Shown here one piece after another: positions 14,357 to 22,122 of a DNA stretch of 22,122 bases (the stretch's first letter is position 1; each line of letters opens with the position of its first letter). The stretch is from an uncultured Clostridia bacterium. GTDB lineage: Bacteria; Bacillota; Clostridia; TANB77; CAG-508. The notes under the pieces were generated by a model. That model worked only from the letters and a program-made list of their open reading frames with translations. It was not told the origin of the DNA and ran no database searches. The position numbers and the translations under genes are program-made. The stretch is taken from NCBI GenBank assembly GCA_934149165.1, contig CAKPDY010000025.1:1-22122 (forward strand), given 5' to 3'.

Positions 14357-15022
14357 TTATTTTTGAATTTTACTCATAAAATCCTTACAAGCTTCATCTG
14401 CAAATCTGTTAATTCTTTGGCTAATTTCTTCAACAACAACAATTCCCTTTTTATTGTAAAAATCAACTAATGGTCTTGTTTCTGTATCATAAATTTCCAA
14501 TCTTTTTTTAATAGCATCAGCATCTGAATCATCTGCTCTTCTAATAAGTTTTGCACCACATAAATCACATACACCTTCAACTTTTGATGGATGTAAAATC
14601 AAATTATATGTAGCTTTACATGCTGAATTTGAACATACTCTTCTGTTCATCATTCTTTCTATTATTTCTTCTCTAGGAGTTTCTAAATTAATTACCCAAT
14701 CAACTTTTTCACCTTTATTTGCTAAAATTTCATCAAGTTTTTGTGCTTGGCTTATTGTTCTTGGGAAACCATCTAATATTATTCCTTTTTCATCTTTTAA
14801 TTCTTCCATTCTTTTTTCAACCATTGAAACAGTTATTTCATCTGGAACTAAACAACCTTTTGAAATATATTTATTAGCTTCAATTCCAAGTTCTGTGTTT
14901 TTTGAAATATTTTCTCTGAAAATATCACCTGTTGATAATTGAACCCATCCATTTTGTTTACTTAATATTCCTGCCACTGTTCCTTTTCCTGTCCCTTGTG
15001 CACCTAACATAATTATAATCAT
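14357..15022 (-). CDS. adk: adenylate kinase, zinc-binding LID form
   Basis: It converts AMP and ATP to two ADP. The 221-residue protein has the P-loop GAQGTGKG at 7-14, the TGDIFREN AMP-binding segment at 31-38, and GFPRT at 85-89. The long LID carries cysteines C130, C135, C152 and C155, the zinc-binding type usual in Gram-positive bacteria. C130 and C135 are spaced by four residues (CSNSAC) instead of the usual two. A 227-base gap separates it from secY, with a strong RNA hairpin and a possible internal promoter, so adk may have some expression of its own. Confidence 0.98.
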   Translation of the reverse strand: MIIIMLGAQGTGKGTVAGILSKQNGWVQLSTGDIFRENISKNTELGIEANKYISKGCLVPDEITVSMVEKRMEELKDEKGIILDGFPRTISQAQKLDEILANKGEKVDWVINLETPREEIIERMMNRRVCSNSACKATYNLILHPSKVEGVCDLCGAKLIRRADDSDADAIKKRLEIYDTETRPLVDFYNKKGIVVVEEISQRINRFADEACKDFMSKIQK

Positions 15023-15095
15023 ATTACATTCAACTCCTTCATAAATTATATATTTACTATATAACTTTTTAAATAACTATTATCACAGCTATAAT

Positions 15096-15122
15096 ATTAT
15101 ACTATGTATTATCTTTTTTCAA
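15096..15122 (-). promoter_or_regulatory. possible internal promoter ahead of adk
   Basis: TATAAT (15101-15096) lies 15 bases after TTGAAA (15122-15117). The -10 is perfect but the spacing is short, and the whole gap is AT-rich, so chance is a real alternative. Confidence 0.3.
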
Positions 15123-15180
15123 TATTAATTATTAAAAAAATTATATATTATTAAGAATGAAAAAGATTATATTTATTATA

Positions 15181-15228
15181 TAAACAACTTTGAAGTTGGA
15201 AGCATAATCTCCCAACCTCATTTGTTTA
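15181..15228 (-). other. RNA hairpin between secY and adk
   Basis: On the - strand RNA an 11-bp stem (15219-15209 with 15202-15192) closes a 6-base loop and is extended by an outer 7-bp stem (15228-15222 with 15187-15181). Two of the inner pairs are G-U wobbles that work only in the - strand transcript. It starts 21 bases after the secY stop. No U-run follows, so it is not a typical terminator; it may be an attenuator, processing or stability element. Confidence 0.55.
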
Positions 15229-15249
15229 TATTTACATTATTTTTTAGAA

Positions 15250-16620
15250 TTATTCTAAAAATCCTTTATAATGTCTCATTACTAATTGTGATTCTAACTG
15301 TTGAACAGTTTCTAATGCTACACCTACTACGATAAGTATTGATGTTCCTCCAAAAGCTACAAAACTTAAATCTGTAAATCTAATTAACATTGGAATTATT
15401 GCAATAATAGCTAAGAATAATCCTCCAAATAAAGTTAATTTAGAAATTATAGATGATAAATATTGAGTTGTTGGTTTTCCAGCTCTTATTCCTGGAATAA
15501 AACCACCGTTTTTCTTAATATTATTTGATACTTCTGCAGGATTAAATGTTGCATATGTATAGAAAAATGTAAATCCAACAATAAGTAATAAATAAATTAT
15601 AGCATTTGCTATTGAATATCCTATTGGTAAATCTCCAATTTTTATTCCTTGTGCATTTGTTAATGTTGTTGTTGATGTTGCAATAGATAATTTATATATA
15701 AATGCTAAAAATCCAGTTTCTGCTGCAATATTAGCTTTAAATATTTGTATTATCATTGCAGGGAATGTCATAAATGATGATGCAAAAATTATTGGCATTA
15801 CACCAGCCATAGCTAGTTTTAATGGAATATGTGTATTTTGTGCTCCCATCATTTTTCTTCCTACAACTCTTTTTGAATATTGTACAGGTACTTTTCTTTC
15901 AGCTTGTTGTACAAATACTACACCTGAAACTAAAATTATAGTTCCTATAATTATAGCTAATGCAGTAATTAAATTTGTAGTACTGAAATCACCTGTAAAT
16001 ACTAAATTCTTCAACATTATAACTGCATCTGGTAAACCTGAAACTATACCAACGAAAATTAACATTGATATACCATTTCCAATTCCCTTATTAGTTATTT
16101 GGTCACCTAACCACATAAGGAATGAAGTACCAGCCATAAAAGATAATATAACAACTGCAGCTGTCATAAATCTTTCAAATCCTGATTGTGAATATGAACC
16201 AATAAATAGAAGTTGATTTTGTGATTTAAATGATAAATAATATCCTAAACCTTCAATAAAAGCTAATACCAAAGTAACAATTTTAGTATATTTATTTATT
16301 TTATTTCTTCCATCTTCTCCACCTTCTTTAGTTAGTCTTTCTAAAGAAGGTACTATCATTGCTAATAATTGTATAACAATTGAAGCTGTAATATAAGGTG
16401 TAATTGATAGTGCAAATATAGATATATTAGAGAAGGCTCCTCCTGAAATTGTATCTATAAGTTGTGTAATTCCACCTTGACCATCTGGTAAATATCTGTA
16501 ATCAACTGTTGGTACTGATATAAAACATCCTAATCTAAATATTACTATTAATAGTAAAGTATATAACACTCTTTTTCTTACATCTGGGGTCTTTAAAGCA
16601 TTTTTTATGGTGTTAAACAA
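15250..16620 (-). CDS. secY: preprotein translocase subunit SecY
   Basis: SecY forms the protein-conducting channel in the cytoplasmic membrane. The 456-residue protein has about ten hydrophobic helices. It contains GGAFSNISIFALSITPYI at about 60-77, the cytoplasmic QQAERKVPVQYSKR loop, and the C-terminal VAFGGTSILIVVGVALETV. The start is a TTG placed directly after the rplO stop. Its GAGGTGAT ribosome-binding site lies inside the last codons of rplO, and no in-frame ATG follows until about residue 87, so the TTG is the only sensible start and translation is probably coupled. Confidence 0.98.
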   Translation of the reverse strand: MFNTIKNALKTPDVRKRVLYTLLLIVIFRLGCFISVPTVDYRYLPDGQGGITQLIDTISGGAFSNISIFALSITPYITASIVIQLLAMIVPSLERLTKEGGEDGRNKINKYTKIVTLVLAFIEGLGYYLSFKSQNQLLFIGSYSQSGFERFMTAAVVILSFMAGTSFLMWLGDQITNKGIGNGISMLIFVGIVSGLPDAVIMLKNLVFTGDFSTTNLITALAIIIGTIILVSGVVFVQQAERKVPVQYSKRVVGRKMMGAQNTHIPLKLAMAGVMPIIFASSFMTFPAMIIQIFKANIAAETGFLAFIYKLSIATSTTTLTNAQGIKIGDLPIGYSIANAIIYLLLIVGFTFFYTYATFNPAEVSNNIKKNGGFIPGIRAGKPTTQYLSSIISKLTLFGGLFLAIIAIIPMLIRFTDLSFVAFGGTSILIVVGVALETVQQLESQLVMRHYKGFLE

Positions 16621-17055
16621 TTAAATCACCTCTGTCTTTCCACCTAAAGCTTCAATTTTTTCTTGTGCAGCTTTAGTAAATCTTTTAGCTTTTACAGCTA
16701 ATTTTTTCTCTAAGTTTCCTGTAGCAATAACAACTATACCGTCATTTGCTTTGCTAATTATTCCATCAGCTATTAAACTTTCAGCAGTTACTTCTTCAGT
16801 AGTAGCTTTATTTAACATTGTTAAAGTTACTTCTGTGTAGTTTTTAGCATGTATATTAGTGAAACCTCTTTTTGGTAATCTTCTATACAATGGTGTTTGA
16901 CCACCTTCAAAACCTCTTCTTACTCCGCCTCCTGATCTAGCTTTTTGACCTTTATGTCCTCTTCCTGAAGTTTTTCCAAGTCCTGAACCTATTCCACGTC
17001 CTACTCTAGTTCTTGTTTTTCCTTCTTGTGCTGGGCTTAATTCATCTAATTTCAT
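16621..17055 (-). CDS. rplO: 50S ribosomal protein L15
   Basis: L15 assembles late into the large subunit. The 144-residue protein has the glycine/arginine-rich N-terminal arm (RVGRGIGSGLGKTSGRGHKGQKAR), the GFEGGQTPLYRRLPKRGF block, and the C-terminal globular part. It abuts secY directly. Upstream, only 73 bases separate it from rpsE, and rpmD (L30), normally found there, is missing. Confidence 0.98.
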   Translation of the reverse strand: MKLDELSPAQEGKTRTRVGRGIGSGLGKTSGRGHKGQKARSGGGVRRGFEGGQTPLYRRLPKRGFTNIHAKNYTEVTLTMLNKATTEEVTAESLIADGIISKANDGIVVIATGNLEKKLAVKAKRFTKAAQEKIEALGGKTEVI

Positions 17056-17128
17056 TATGCGGTTACACCTCCTTAATTTTTTATTATATTTAGTATATAC
17101 TATAATTTTTTATATTTCAACAAAAATC

Positions 17129-17617
17129 TTATAATATTTCTTCTACTTTTTTACCTCTTTTTGCAGCTACTGATTCAATTGTTTGCATTGATTGTAATCC
17201 AGCGATTGTAGCATAAACAACGTTTCTAGGATTATTTGTTCCTATAACTTTTGTTCTAATGTTTTTGTAACCTGCAAGTTCTAGAACAGGTCTAACACTA
17301 CCACCAGCAATAACTCCAGTACCTTCTGCAGCTGGTTTTAACATAACTTTTGCACTACCAAAAGTTCCTACAAATTCATGTGGTACAGTTGTGTTAACAA
17401 CTGGAACTTCTACTAAGTTTTTCTTAGCTTCTTCAATTGCTTTTTTGATAGCATCTGGAACTTCTGAAGCTTTACCATTTCCAACACCTACATGACCATT
17501 TTCATCACCAACAACAACTACAGCACTAAATCTAAAAGTTCTACCACCTTTAACAACTTTAGCAACTCTGTTTATAGCAACTACTTTTTCTTTTAACTCT
17601 GCTACTGTATTTTCCAT
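17129..17617 (-). CDS. rpsE: 30S ribosomal protein S5
   Basis: S5 helps decoding fidelity and mRNA entry. The 162-residue protein has the S5 double-stranded RNA-binding fold at the N-terminus (VVAINRVAKVVKGGRTFRF, VVVGDENGHVGVGNGKA) and the conserved C-terminal domain (MLKPAAEGTGVIAGG, VRPVLELAG). Length and start are normal. It lies 63 bases downstream of rplR. Confidence 0.99.
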   Translation of the reverse strand: MENTVAELKEKVVAINRVAKVVKGGRTFRFSAVVVVGDENGHVGVGNGKASEVPDAIKKAIEEAKKNLVEVPVVNTTVPHEFVGTFGSAKVMLKPAAEGTGVIAGGSVRPVLELAGYKNIRTKVIGTNNPRNVVYATIAGLQSMQTIESVAAKRGKKVEEIL

Positions 17618-17680
17618 TGATTAATTTTTCCCTCCTTTAATATTTTAGACATGTATTTTTCATTATATAAATAATTTGAA

Positions 17681-18040
17681 TTAAAATTCTAAACCTGCTT
17701 CTCTTGCAGCTTCAGCTAATTCTTTAATTACACCATGATATACATAACCACTTCTATCAAATACTATTGTTTTTATATTTTTTTCTAAAGCTCTTTTTGC
17801 TATTAAAGCACCTACTTCTTTAGCAGCTTCTTTATTAGAATGTTTAGTTTTTACTTCTTTATCTAATGTTGAAGCACTTACTAATGTATTTCCAGCAACA
17901 TCATCTATTATTTGTACAAATAAATTGTTGTTACTTCTGTATACACATAATCTTGGACATTCAGCTGTTCCGCTTATTTTTCTACGAACTCTTATATGTC
18001 TTCTTTTTACTTCAAATTTTCTATTTGTTTTAGAAACCAT
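17681..18040 (-). CDS. rplR: 50S ribosomal protein L18
   Basis: L18 binds 5S rRNA together with L5. The 119-residue protein is typical, with RRHIRVRRKISGTAECPRL, VYRSNNNLFVQIID and the C-terminal FDRSGYVYHGVIKELAEAAREAGLEF-type end. The start follows a GAAAGGAG ribosome-binding site. A 93-base gap to rplF holds no frame or clear structure. Confidence 0.99.
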   Translation of the reverse strand: MVSKTNRKFEVKRRHIRVRRKISGTAECPRLCVYRSNNNLFVQIIDDVAGNTLVSASTLDKEVKTKHSNKEAAKEVGALIAKRALEKNIKTIVFDRSGYVYHGVIKELAEAAREAGLEF

Positions 18041-18133
18041 TTTTTTCTCCTTTCTAACTAATGTAACAGCATTAGTTGTTTCGATTGGCTTATTATTTCA
18101 TAAATATAAATCTGGCTAAGCAGATTAAAAATT

Positions 18134-18673
18134 TTATTTTTTACCTGCTTTACCTTCTTTTCTTCTAATATGTTCTTCAGCATATTTAATACCTTTACCT
18201 CTATATACTTCAGGTGGTCTTTTTGTTCTAATAACAGCTGCTGTTTGACCAACAACTTCTTTATCTATACCTTTTACTATAATTTGGTTTGGGTTTGGTA
18301 CTTCAAAAGCAATTCCTTCTGGAGCATCCATTTCAACTGGATGTGAATATCCTAAATTCATTACTAATTTTTTACCTTTTAATTGTGCTCTATATCCAAC
18401 ACCATTAACTTCCAATGTTCTAGTATATTGATTTAATACACCTTCAATCATGTTGTTAATTAGAGTTCTTGTTAATCCGTGTAAGCTTCTGTTTAATGCT
18501 TCATCATTTGGTCTTGTTACTGTAATTTCGTTTCCTTCAATAGAAACAGTCATATTTTTATGTAATTCTTTTTCTAAAGTTCCTTTAGGTCCTTTTACAG
18601 TAATATGATTACCATTTAATGTAACTTCAACACCTGCTGGGACTGTTATAGGTTTGTTTCCTATTCTTGACAT
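18134..18673 (-). CDS. rplF: 50S ribosomal protein L6
   Basis: L6 lies at the factor-binding site of the large subunit. The 179-residue protein has two related domains. The N-terminal one begins MSRIGNKPITVPAGVEV. The C-terminal one carries the L6 signature region PPEVYRGKGIKYAEE, followed by a basic KEGKAGKK tail. Length and start are normal. Confidence 0.99.
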   Translation of the reverse strand: MSRIGNKPITVPAGVEVTLNGNHITVKGPKGTLEKELHKNMTVSIEGNEITVTRPNDEALNRSLHGLTRTLINNMIEGVLNQYTRTLEVNGVGYRAQLKGKKLVMNLGYSHPVEMDAPEGIAFEVPNPNQIIVKGIDKEVVGQTAAVIRTKRPPEVYRGKGIKYAEEHIRRKEGKAGKK

Positions 18674-18735
18674 TTTTGTTATTCCTCCTTCTTTCTAATA
18701 TTTAAAAGTTTAAATAGCTTTATAGGTTTTAAATA

Positions 18736-19137
18736 TTACCAAACATATGCTAATACTTCTCCACCTAAACCTTCATTACGTGCTTCTTTGTCTGTTTTAA
18801 TTCCTTTAGATGTAGATATTAACGCAATTCCTAAACCATTTAATACTTGTGGTAATTCGTCTTTAGAAGCGTAAACTCTTAAACCTGGTTTACTAATTCT
18901 TTTTAATCCATCTATTACTTTATTACCTTTTTCATCATATTTTAAAGTTATTCTAATAATCCCTTGATTATTTTCACTTTTAATTTCTTCTAATGATTTT
19001 ATGTATCCTTCATTTAATAATATATTAGCTATAGCTAATTTCATATTTGAAGAAGGAATATCTACTGTTTTATGTTTTGAACTATTTGCATTTCTTATTC
19101 TTGTTAGCATATCTGCTATTGGATCAGTAGTTATCAA
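18736..19137 (-). CDS. rpsH: 30S ribosomal protein S8
   Basis: S8 is a primary 16S rRNA-binding protein. The 133-residue protein begins (M)ITTDPIADMLTRIRNAN and ends with the conserved ISTSKGIKTDKEAR and GGEVLAYVW. The start codon is TTG at 19137, preceded by GGAGG with about 8-base spacing; the next in-frame ATG lies inside the conserved block, so TTG is right. In E. coli S8 represses the spc operon, but no such site is evident from the sequence here. Confidence 0.97.
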   Translation of the reverse strand: MITTDPIADMLTRIRNANSSKHKTVDIPSSNMKLAIANILLNEGYIKSLEEIKSENNQGIIRITLKYDEKGNKVIDGLKRISKPGLRVYASKDELPQVLNGLGIALISTSKGIKTDKEARNEGLGGEVLAYVW

Positions 19138-19230
19138 TTTCTATACCTCCTTTTTTTCTAAAAGTATTTATATTAAACTTTATAAAGATTTTTTAATATA
19201 ATAATTTTATTTATGTTTTTTATTTTTTTA

Positions 19231-19416
19231 TTACCAACTTGCTTTTTTAACACCTGGAATTTCACCTTTATGTGCTAATTCTCTGAAGCATACACGGCAT
19301 ATTCCATATTTTCTAATATAAGCATGTGGACGTCCACATATTTTACATCTATTATATTCGCGAGTAGAAAATTTTTGTGGTTTTTGTTGTTTTACTTTTA
19401 AAGATTTCTTAGCCAT
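19231..19416 (-). CDS. rpsZ: 30S ribosomal protein S14, type Z
   Basis: This is the short zinc-binding form of S14, 61 residues, with C24, C27, C40 and C43 in CKIC and CRVC. The typical end GEIPGVKKASW is present. It has a GAAAGGAG ribosome-binding site and sits between rplE and rpsH as usual. Confidence 0.99.
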   Translation of the reverse strand: MAKKSLKVKQQKPQKFSTREYNRCKICGRPHAYIRKYGICRVCFRELAHKGEIPGVKKASW

Positions 19417-19450
19417 GAATTTCTCCTTTCTTCTTAACTAATCCTTTAAA

Positions 19451-19990
19451 TTAATTTTTAAATGGCATACCTAATAATGTTAATAACTCTTTAGCTTCTT
19501 CGTCTGTTTTAGCTGTAGTTACAAATATTATGTCCATACCTCTAATTTTATCAATTTTATCATATTCGATTTCTGGGAATATTAATTGTTCTTTAACACC
19601 CATTGAATAGTTTCCTCTTCCATCAAAAGAATTAGCAGATACTCCTCTGAAATCTCTTACTCTTGGAAGTGCTACATTAAATAGTTTATATGCAAAATCA
19701 TACATTTTACCTTTTCTTAATGTAACTTTACATCCAATATTAACTCCTTCTCTTAATTTGAAAGCAGCTATAGCTTTTTTAGATTTTGTTATAATTGGTT
19801 TTTGACCTGTAATTATAGACAAATCATTTACTGCATTTTCTAATGATTTAGGATTTTCTTTTGTATCTCCTAAACCAATATTAATTACTATTTTATCTAA
19901 TTTTGGAACCTGCATAACTGATGTATAATTAAATTTTTTCATCATTGCTGGTACAACTTCTTTTTCATATTGTTCTCTTAAAAATTCCAT
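19451..19990 (-). CDS. rplE: 50S ribosomal protein L5
   Basis: L5 binds 5S rRNA and contacts the P-site tRNA and S13. At 179 residues it is of the usual length. It has VPKLDKIVINIGLGD at about 28-42, TGQKPIITKSKKAIAAFKLREG, and FPEIEYDKIDKIRGMDIIFVTTA near the end. It follows rplX after 23 bases. Confidence 0.99.
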   Translation of the reverse strand: MEFLREQYEKEVVPAMMKKFNYTSVMQVPKLDKIVINIGLGDTKENPKSLENAVNDLSIITGQKPIITKSKKAIAAFKLREGVNIGCKVTLRKGKMYDFAYKLFNVALPRVRDFRGVSANSFDGRGNYSMGVKEQLIFPEIEYDKIDKIRGMDIIFVTTAKTDEEAKELLTLLGMPFKN

Positions 19991-20013
19991 AAGTCTTCAA
20001 TAGACCTCCTTTC

Positions 20014-20325
20014 TTATTTTATTTTTGTTCCACATTTTTTACAAACACGAATTTTATTTTCTCCATCCATTTCAAAACCTATTCTTGTAGCTTTACCACA
20101 TTTTGGACATACTACATTAACTTTACTTGAGTGAATTGGATATTCTGAAGGTATAATTCCACCTTCTTCACCTTGTCTTCTAGGTTTAACGTGTTTTTTT
20201 CTTATATTTACACCTTTTACAAGTATTTTTTCTGATTTTGGTATAACTTCTAAAACTTCACCAGTTTTACCTTTATCATTTCCTGATAAAACTTTAACTG
20301 TATCACCTTTTTTTATTTTTAACAT
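20014..20325 (-). CDS. rplX: 50S ribosomal protein L24
   Basis: L24 starts large-subunit assembly. With the ATG at 20325 (GAGGTGA at 20339-20333, 7-base spacing) it is 103 residues, the usual size; a start at 20349 would add eight residues that include the ribosome-binding site. A KOW motif is at the N-terminus (KGDTVKVLSGNDKGKTGEV). The C-terminal CPKCGKATR and CKKCGTKIK form a probable zinc ribbon, common in Bacillota L24. The 124-base gap to rplN contains only a small 6-bp hairpin (20428-20445). Confidence 0.97.
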   Translation of the reverse strand: MLKIKKGDTVKVLSGNDKGKTGEVLEVIPKSEKILVKGVNIRKKHVKPRRQGEEGGIIPSEYPIHSSKVNVVCPKCGKATRIGFEMDGENKIRVCKKCGTKIK

Positions 20326-20449
20326 TATTTTTTCACCTCTTTGTTTCAAGATTTTGACTCAACTTTCTCATTATTTTAATATAAAAATTTTTTTAATTTT
20401 TATATTTATTAATTTTAGTTTTTCATTTATGCTAAATTTGCATAACATA

Positions 20450-20818
20450 CTAAAGAACTTCTGGAGCTAATGAAAGAATTTTCATGTAATTCTTTTCTCT
20501 TAATTCTCTAGCTATAGGTCCAAATATACGAGTTCCTTTTGGAGTACCATCTTCTTTTATTATAACTGCAGCATTTTCATCAAATCTAATATAAGAACCA
20601 TCTGCTCTTCTTGTAGGTTTTTTAGTTCTAACTACAACAGCTTTAACTACTTCACCTTTTTTTACAACTCCACCTGGTGTTGCTGTTTTAACAGAAGCTA
20701 CTATTATATCTCCAACTTTAGCATATTTTCTATAAGAACCACCTAAACATCTAATAACCATTATTTCTTTAGCACCTGTGTTATCAGCTACTTTTAATAT
20801 TGATTGTTGTTGTACCAT
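20450..20818 (-). CDS. rplN: 50S ribosomal protein L14
   Basis: L14 lies at the subunit interface. The 122-residue protein is highly typical, with MVQQQSILKVADNTGAKE at the start, IRFDENAAVIIK in the middle, and GPIARELREKNYMKILSLAPEVL at the end. The ribosome-binding site is AAAGGAGGG. Confidence 0.99.
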   Translation of the reverse strand: MVQQQSILKVADNTGAKEIMVIRCLGGSYRKYAKVGDIIVASVKTATPGGVVKKGEVVKAVVVRTKKPTRRADGSYIRFDENAAVIIKEDGTPKGTRIFGPIARELREKNYMKILSLAPEVL

Positions 20819-20861
20819 CTAGTAATTCCCTCCTTTATTAATCTTCTTATACTTTAAAATT

Positions 20862-21125
20862 TTATTTAATTATTGCCTTTTCAACAATTTCAACTACTCT
20901 CCATCTTTTATCTTTAGATAGAGGTCTTGTTTCCATAACTTTTACTTTGTCTCCAATTTGGCATTCGTTGTTTTCGTCATGAGCTTTTAATTTATAAGTT
21001 TTCTTTTGGATTTTGCTGTATATTTTATGTTTTTCGTTTGTTTCAACAGCTACAACAACAGTTTTATCCATTTTATTAGAAACAACTGTACCAACCATTA
21101 CTTTACGAAGATTTCTTTCTTCCAT
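20862..21125 (-). CDS. rpsQ: 30S ribosomal protein S17
   Basis: An OB-fold protein that binds 16S rRNA early in assembly. The 87-residue protein has RKVMVGTVVSNKMDKTVVV, then YKLKAHDENNECQIGDKV and the RPLSKDKRWRVVEI block. Length is normal, and the start follows GAAAGGAG. Confidence 0.99.
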   Translation of the reverse strand: MEERNLRKVMVGTVVSNKMDKTVVVAVETNEKHKIYSKIQKKTYKLKAHDENNECQIGDKVKVMETRPLSKDKRWRVVEIVEKAIIK

Positions 21126-21199
21126 GTTACAATCTCCTTTCTAAAAATTGTTTACATTTATTTTTTCATATTATAGTTTATTTTATTTAAAACATATAA

Positions 21200-21403
21200 T
21201 TAATTATTTTCAGCTATTTCTCTACTTCTTAATTCAGTTTTTACTCTAGCTATATCTCTTCTAACTTCTCTAATTTTCATAGGATTTTCTAAACCATTTG
21301 TTTTTGATGAAAATCTTAATTTGAATAATTCTGATTTTAATTCTCCTAATTCTTTTTCTAGATCAGATGAAGACATTTCTCTTATTTTATTTATTTTCAT
21401 CAT
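21200..21403 (-). CDS. rpmC: 50S ribosomal protein L29
   Basis: L29 is a two-helix protein at the exit tunnel that helps dock SRP and trigger factor. I chose ATG at 21403 (67 residues), which sits behind AGGTGGTGAT; the following ATG at 21400 is equally possible, while the GTG at 21412 overlaps that site. It has the KELGELKSELFKLRF-type helix and the REVRRDIARVKTELR helix. It overlaps the end of rplP by 17 bases in another frame, suggesting coupling. Confidence 0.96.
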   Translation of the reverse strand: MMKINKIREMSSSDLEKELGELKSELFKLRFSSKTNGLENPMKIREVRRDIARVKTELRSREIAENN

Positions 21404-21830
21404 TATCACCACCTAATTCAGATTCCTTTTTTACAAATTTAGTTTTTACAGATAATTTGTTTGCAGCTAATCTTAAAGCTTCTCTTGCTGTTTCTTCTGG
21501 AACTCCAGCAATTTCAAACATTACTCTACCTGGTTTTACAACTGCTACCCAATATGTAACAGCACCTTTACCTTTACCCATACGAGTACCTATACCTTTA
21601 TTTGTAATTGGTTTGTCTGGGAAAACTTTTATCCAAACTTTTCCACCTCTTTTAATATAACGAGTCATAGCAACACGGGCTGCTTCTATTTGATTAGAAG
21701 TAATTAACCCTGCTTCTACTGCTTGAATACCATATTCACCGTCAGTAACTTTATTTCCTCTTGTTGCTTTTCCTCTCATTCTACCTTTTTGTAGTTTTCT
21801 ATATTTTGTTCTTTTTGGCATTAATGGCAT
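21387..21830 (-). CDS. rplP: 50S ribosomal protein L16
   Basis: L16 contacts the A-site and P-site tRNA near the peptidyl transferase centre. The 147-residue protein has MPKRTKYRKLQKGRMRGKA near the start, the conserved RYIKRGGKVWIKVFPDKP, RMGKGKGAVTYWVAVV and the FEIAGVPEE region. The start ATG overlaps the rpsC stop as TAATG; a second ATG three codons on (21821) matches the commonest family start equally well. Confidence 0.98.
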   Translation of the reverse strand: MPLMPKRTKYRKLQKGRMRGKATRGNKVTDGEYGIQAVEAGLITSNQIEAARVAMTRYIKRGGKVWIKVFPDKPITNKGIGTRMGKGKGAVTYWVAVVKPGRVMFEIAGVPEETAREALRLAANKLSVKTKFVKKESELGGDNDENK

Positions 21831-22122
21831 TATTTTTCTCCTCCTTCCATTGTTGCTTTTTTAGCTGGAAGAACTTCTCCTTTATATATCCAAACTTTAA
21901 CACCGATTTTTCCGTATGTTGTATCTGCTTCTGCAAATCCATAATCAATATCTGCTCTTAAAGTTTGAAGTGGAATTGTACCTTCTTTATAGAATTCAGT
22001 TCTAGCCATGTCTGCTCCACCTAATCTTCCAGATACTGCAGTTTTAATTCCTAAAGCACCTGCTTTCATAGTTTTTTGCATACATTGTTTCATAGCTCTT
22101 CTGAATGAAATTCTTCTTTCTA
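21830..22122 (-). CDS. rpsC: 30S ribosomal protein S3, C-terminal part (runs off the window)
   Basis: Only the last 96 codons are inside the window; the first complete codon begins at 22120. They cover the C-terminal S3 domain: ERRISFRRAMKQ, MKAGALGIKTAVSGRLGGAD, GTIPLQTLRADIDYGFAEA and the GKIGVKVWIYKGEVLP end, followed by a short tail. The internal ATG at 22093 is not the start, because the upstream codons continue the family pattern. Confidence 0.98.
   Translation of the reverse strand, partial: ERRISFRRAMKQCMQKTMKAGALGIKTAVSGRLGGADMARTEFYKEGTIPLQTLRADIDYGFAEADTTYGKIGVKVWIYKGEVLPAKKATMEGGEK

Overview
The window comes from a low-GC, AT-rich Bacillota genome, most likely an uncultured or gut-type member of the class Clostridia. 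The base composition, the strong AGGAGG ribosome-binding sites, the T-box-controlled serS, rpsD lying inside the alpha operon, zinc-binding forms of S14, S4, L36 and Adk, and use of TGA as a stop all fit genetic code 11 and this group. No rRNA, tRNA or CRISPR array was seen.

Left region (1-2740, + strand): a sigma-A-like promoter, a serine T-box leader (specifier UCU, T-box TGGC, intrinsic terminator), then a DUF1653 gene, serS and engB, closed by a terminator that overlaps the end of engB. The transcript appears to be governed by uncharged tRNA-Ser.

Middle region (2741-9440, mostly - strand): an accessory envelope-stress-type locus. An ECF sigma factor is translationally coupled to a membrane anti-sigma factor with a large ectodomain. 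Further along the same strand lie two mosaic single-pass membrane proteins (called B and C here) and a small membrane protein. The sigma operon, B and C each carry the same promoter, TGAACC-N17-GTCTAA, so they look like one self-controlled regulon. B and C share a nearly identical 5' cassette from a recent duplication (3884-4275 and 6727-7139), but their ectodomains differ. B ends in a domain that occurs twice in the anti-sigma factor. C carries a DUF4163/DUF3298-like (RsiV/PdaC-type) domain and has an in-frame TAA at codon 24 that cuts off its membrane anchor. The duplication also left a 48-bp remnant of the small membrane-protein gene. A truncated Rpn/PD-(D/E)XK transposase-nuclease fragment lies between the units, bounded by 18-bp inverted repeats.

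Right region (9490-22122, - strand): the S10-spc-alpha ribosomal protein cluster, read from the right: rpsC (partial), rplP, rpmC, rpsQ, rplN, rplX, rplE, rpsZ, rpsH, rplF, rplR, rpsE, rplO, secY, adk, map, infA, rpmJ, rpsM, rpsK, rpsD, rpoA, rplQ, ending at a strong terminator. rpmD (L30) is missing from its usual place between rpsE and rplO. Two intergenic gaps, secY-adk and infA-rpmJ, hold conspicuous RNA-type structures that are not explained.
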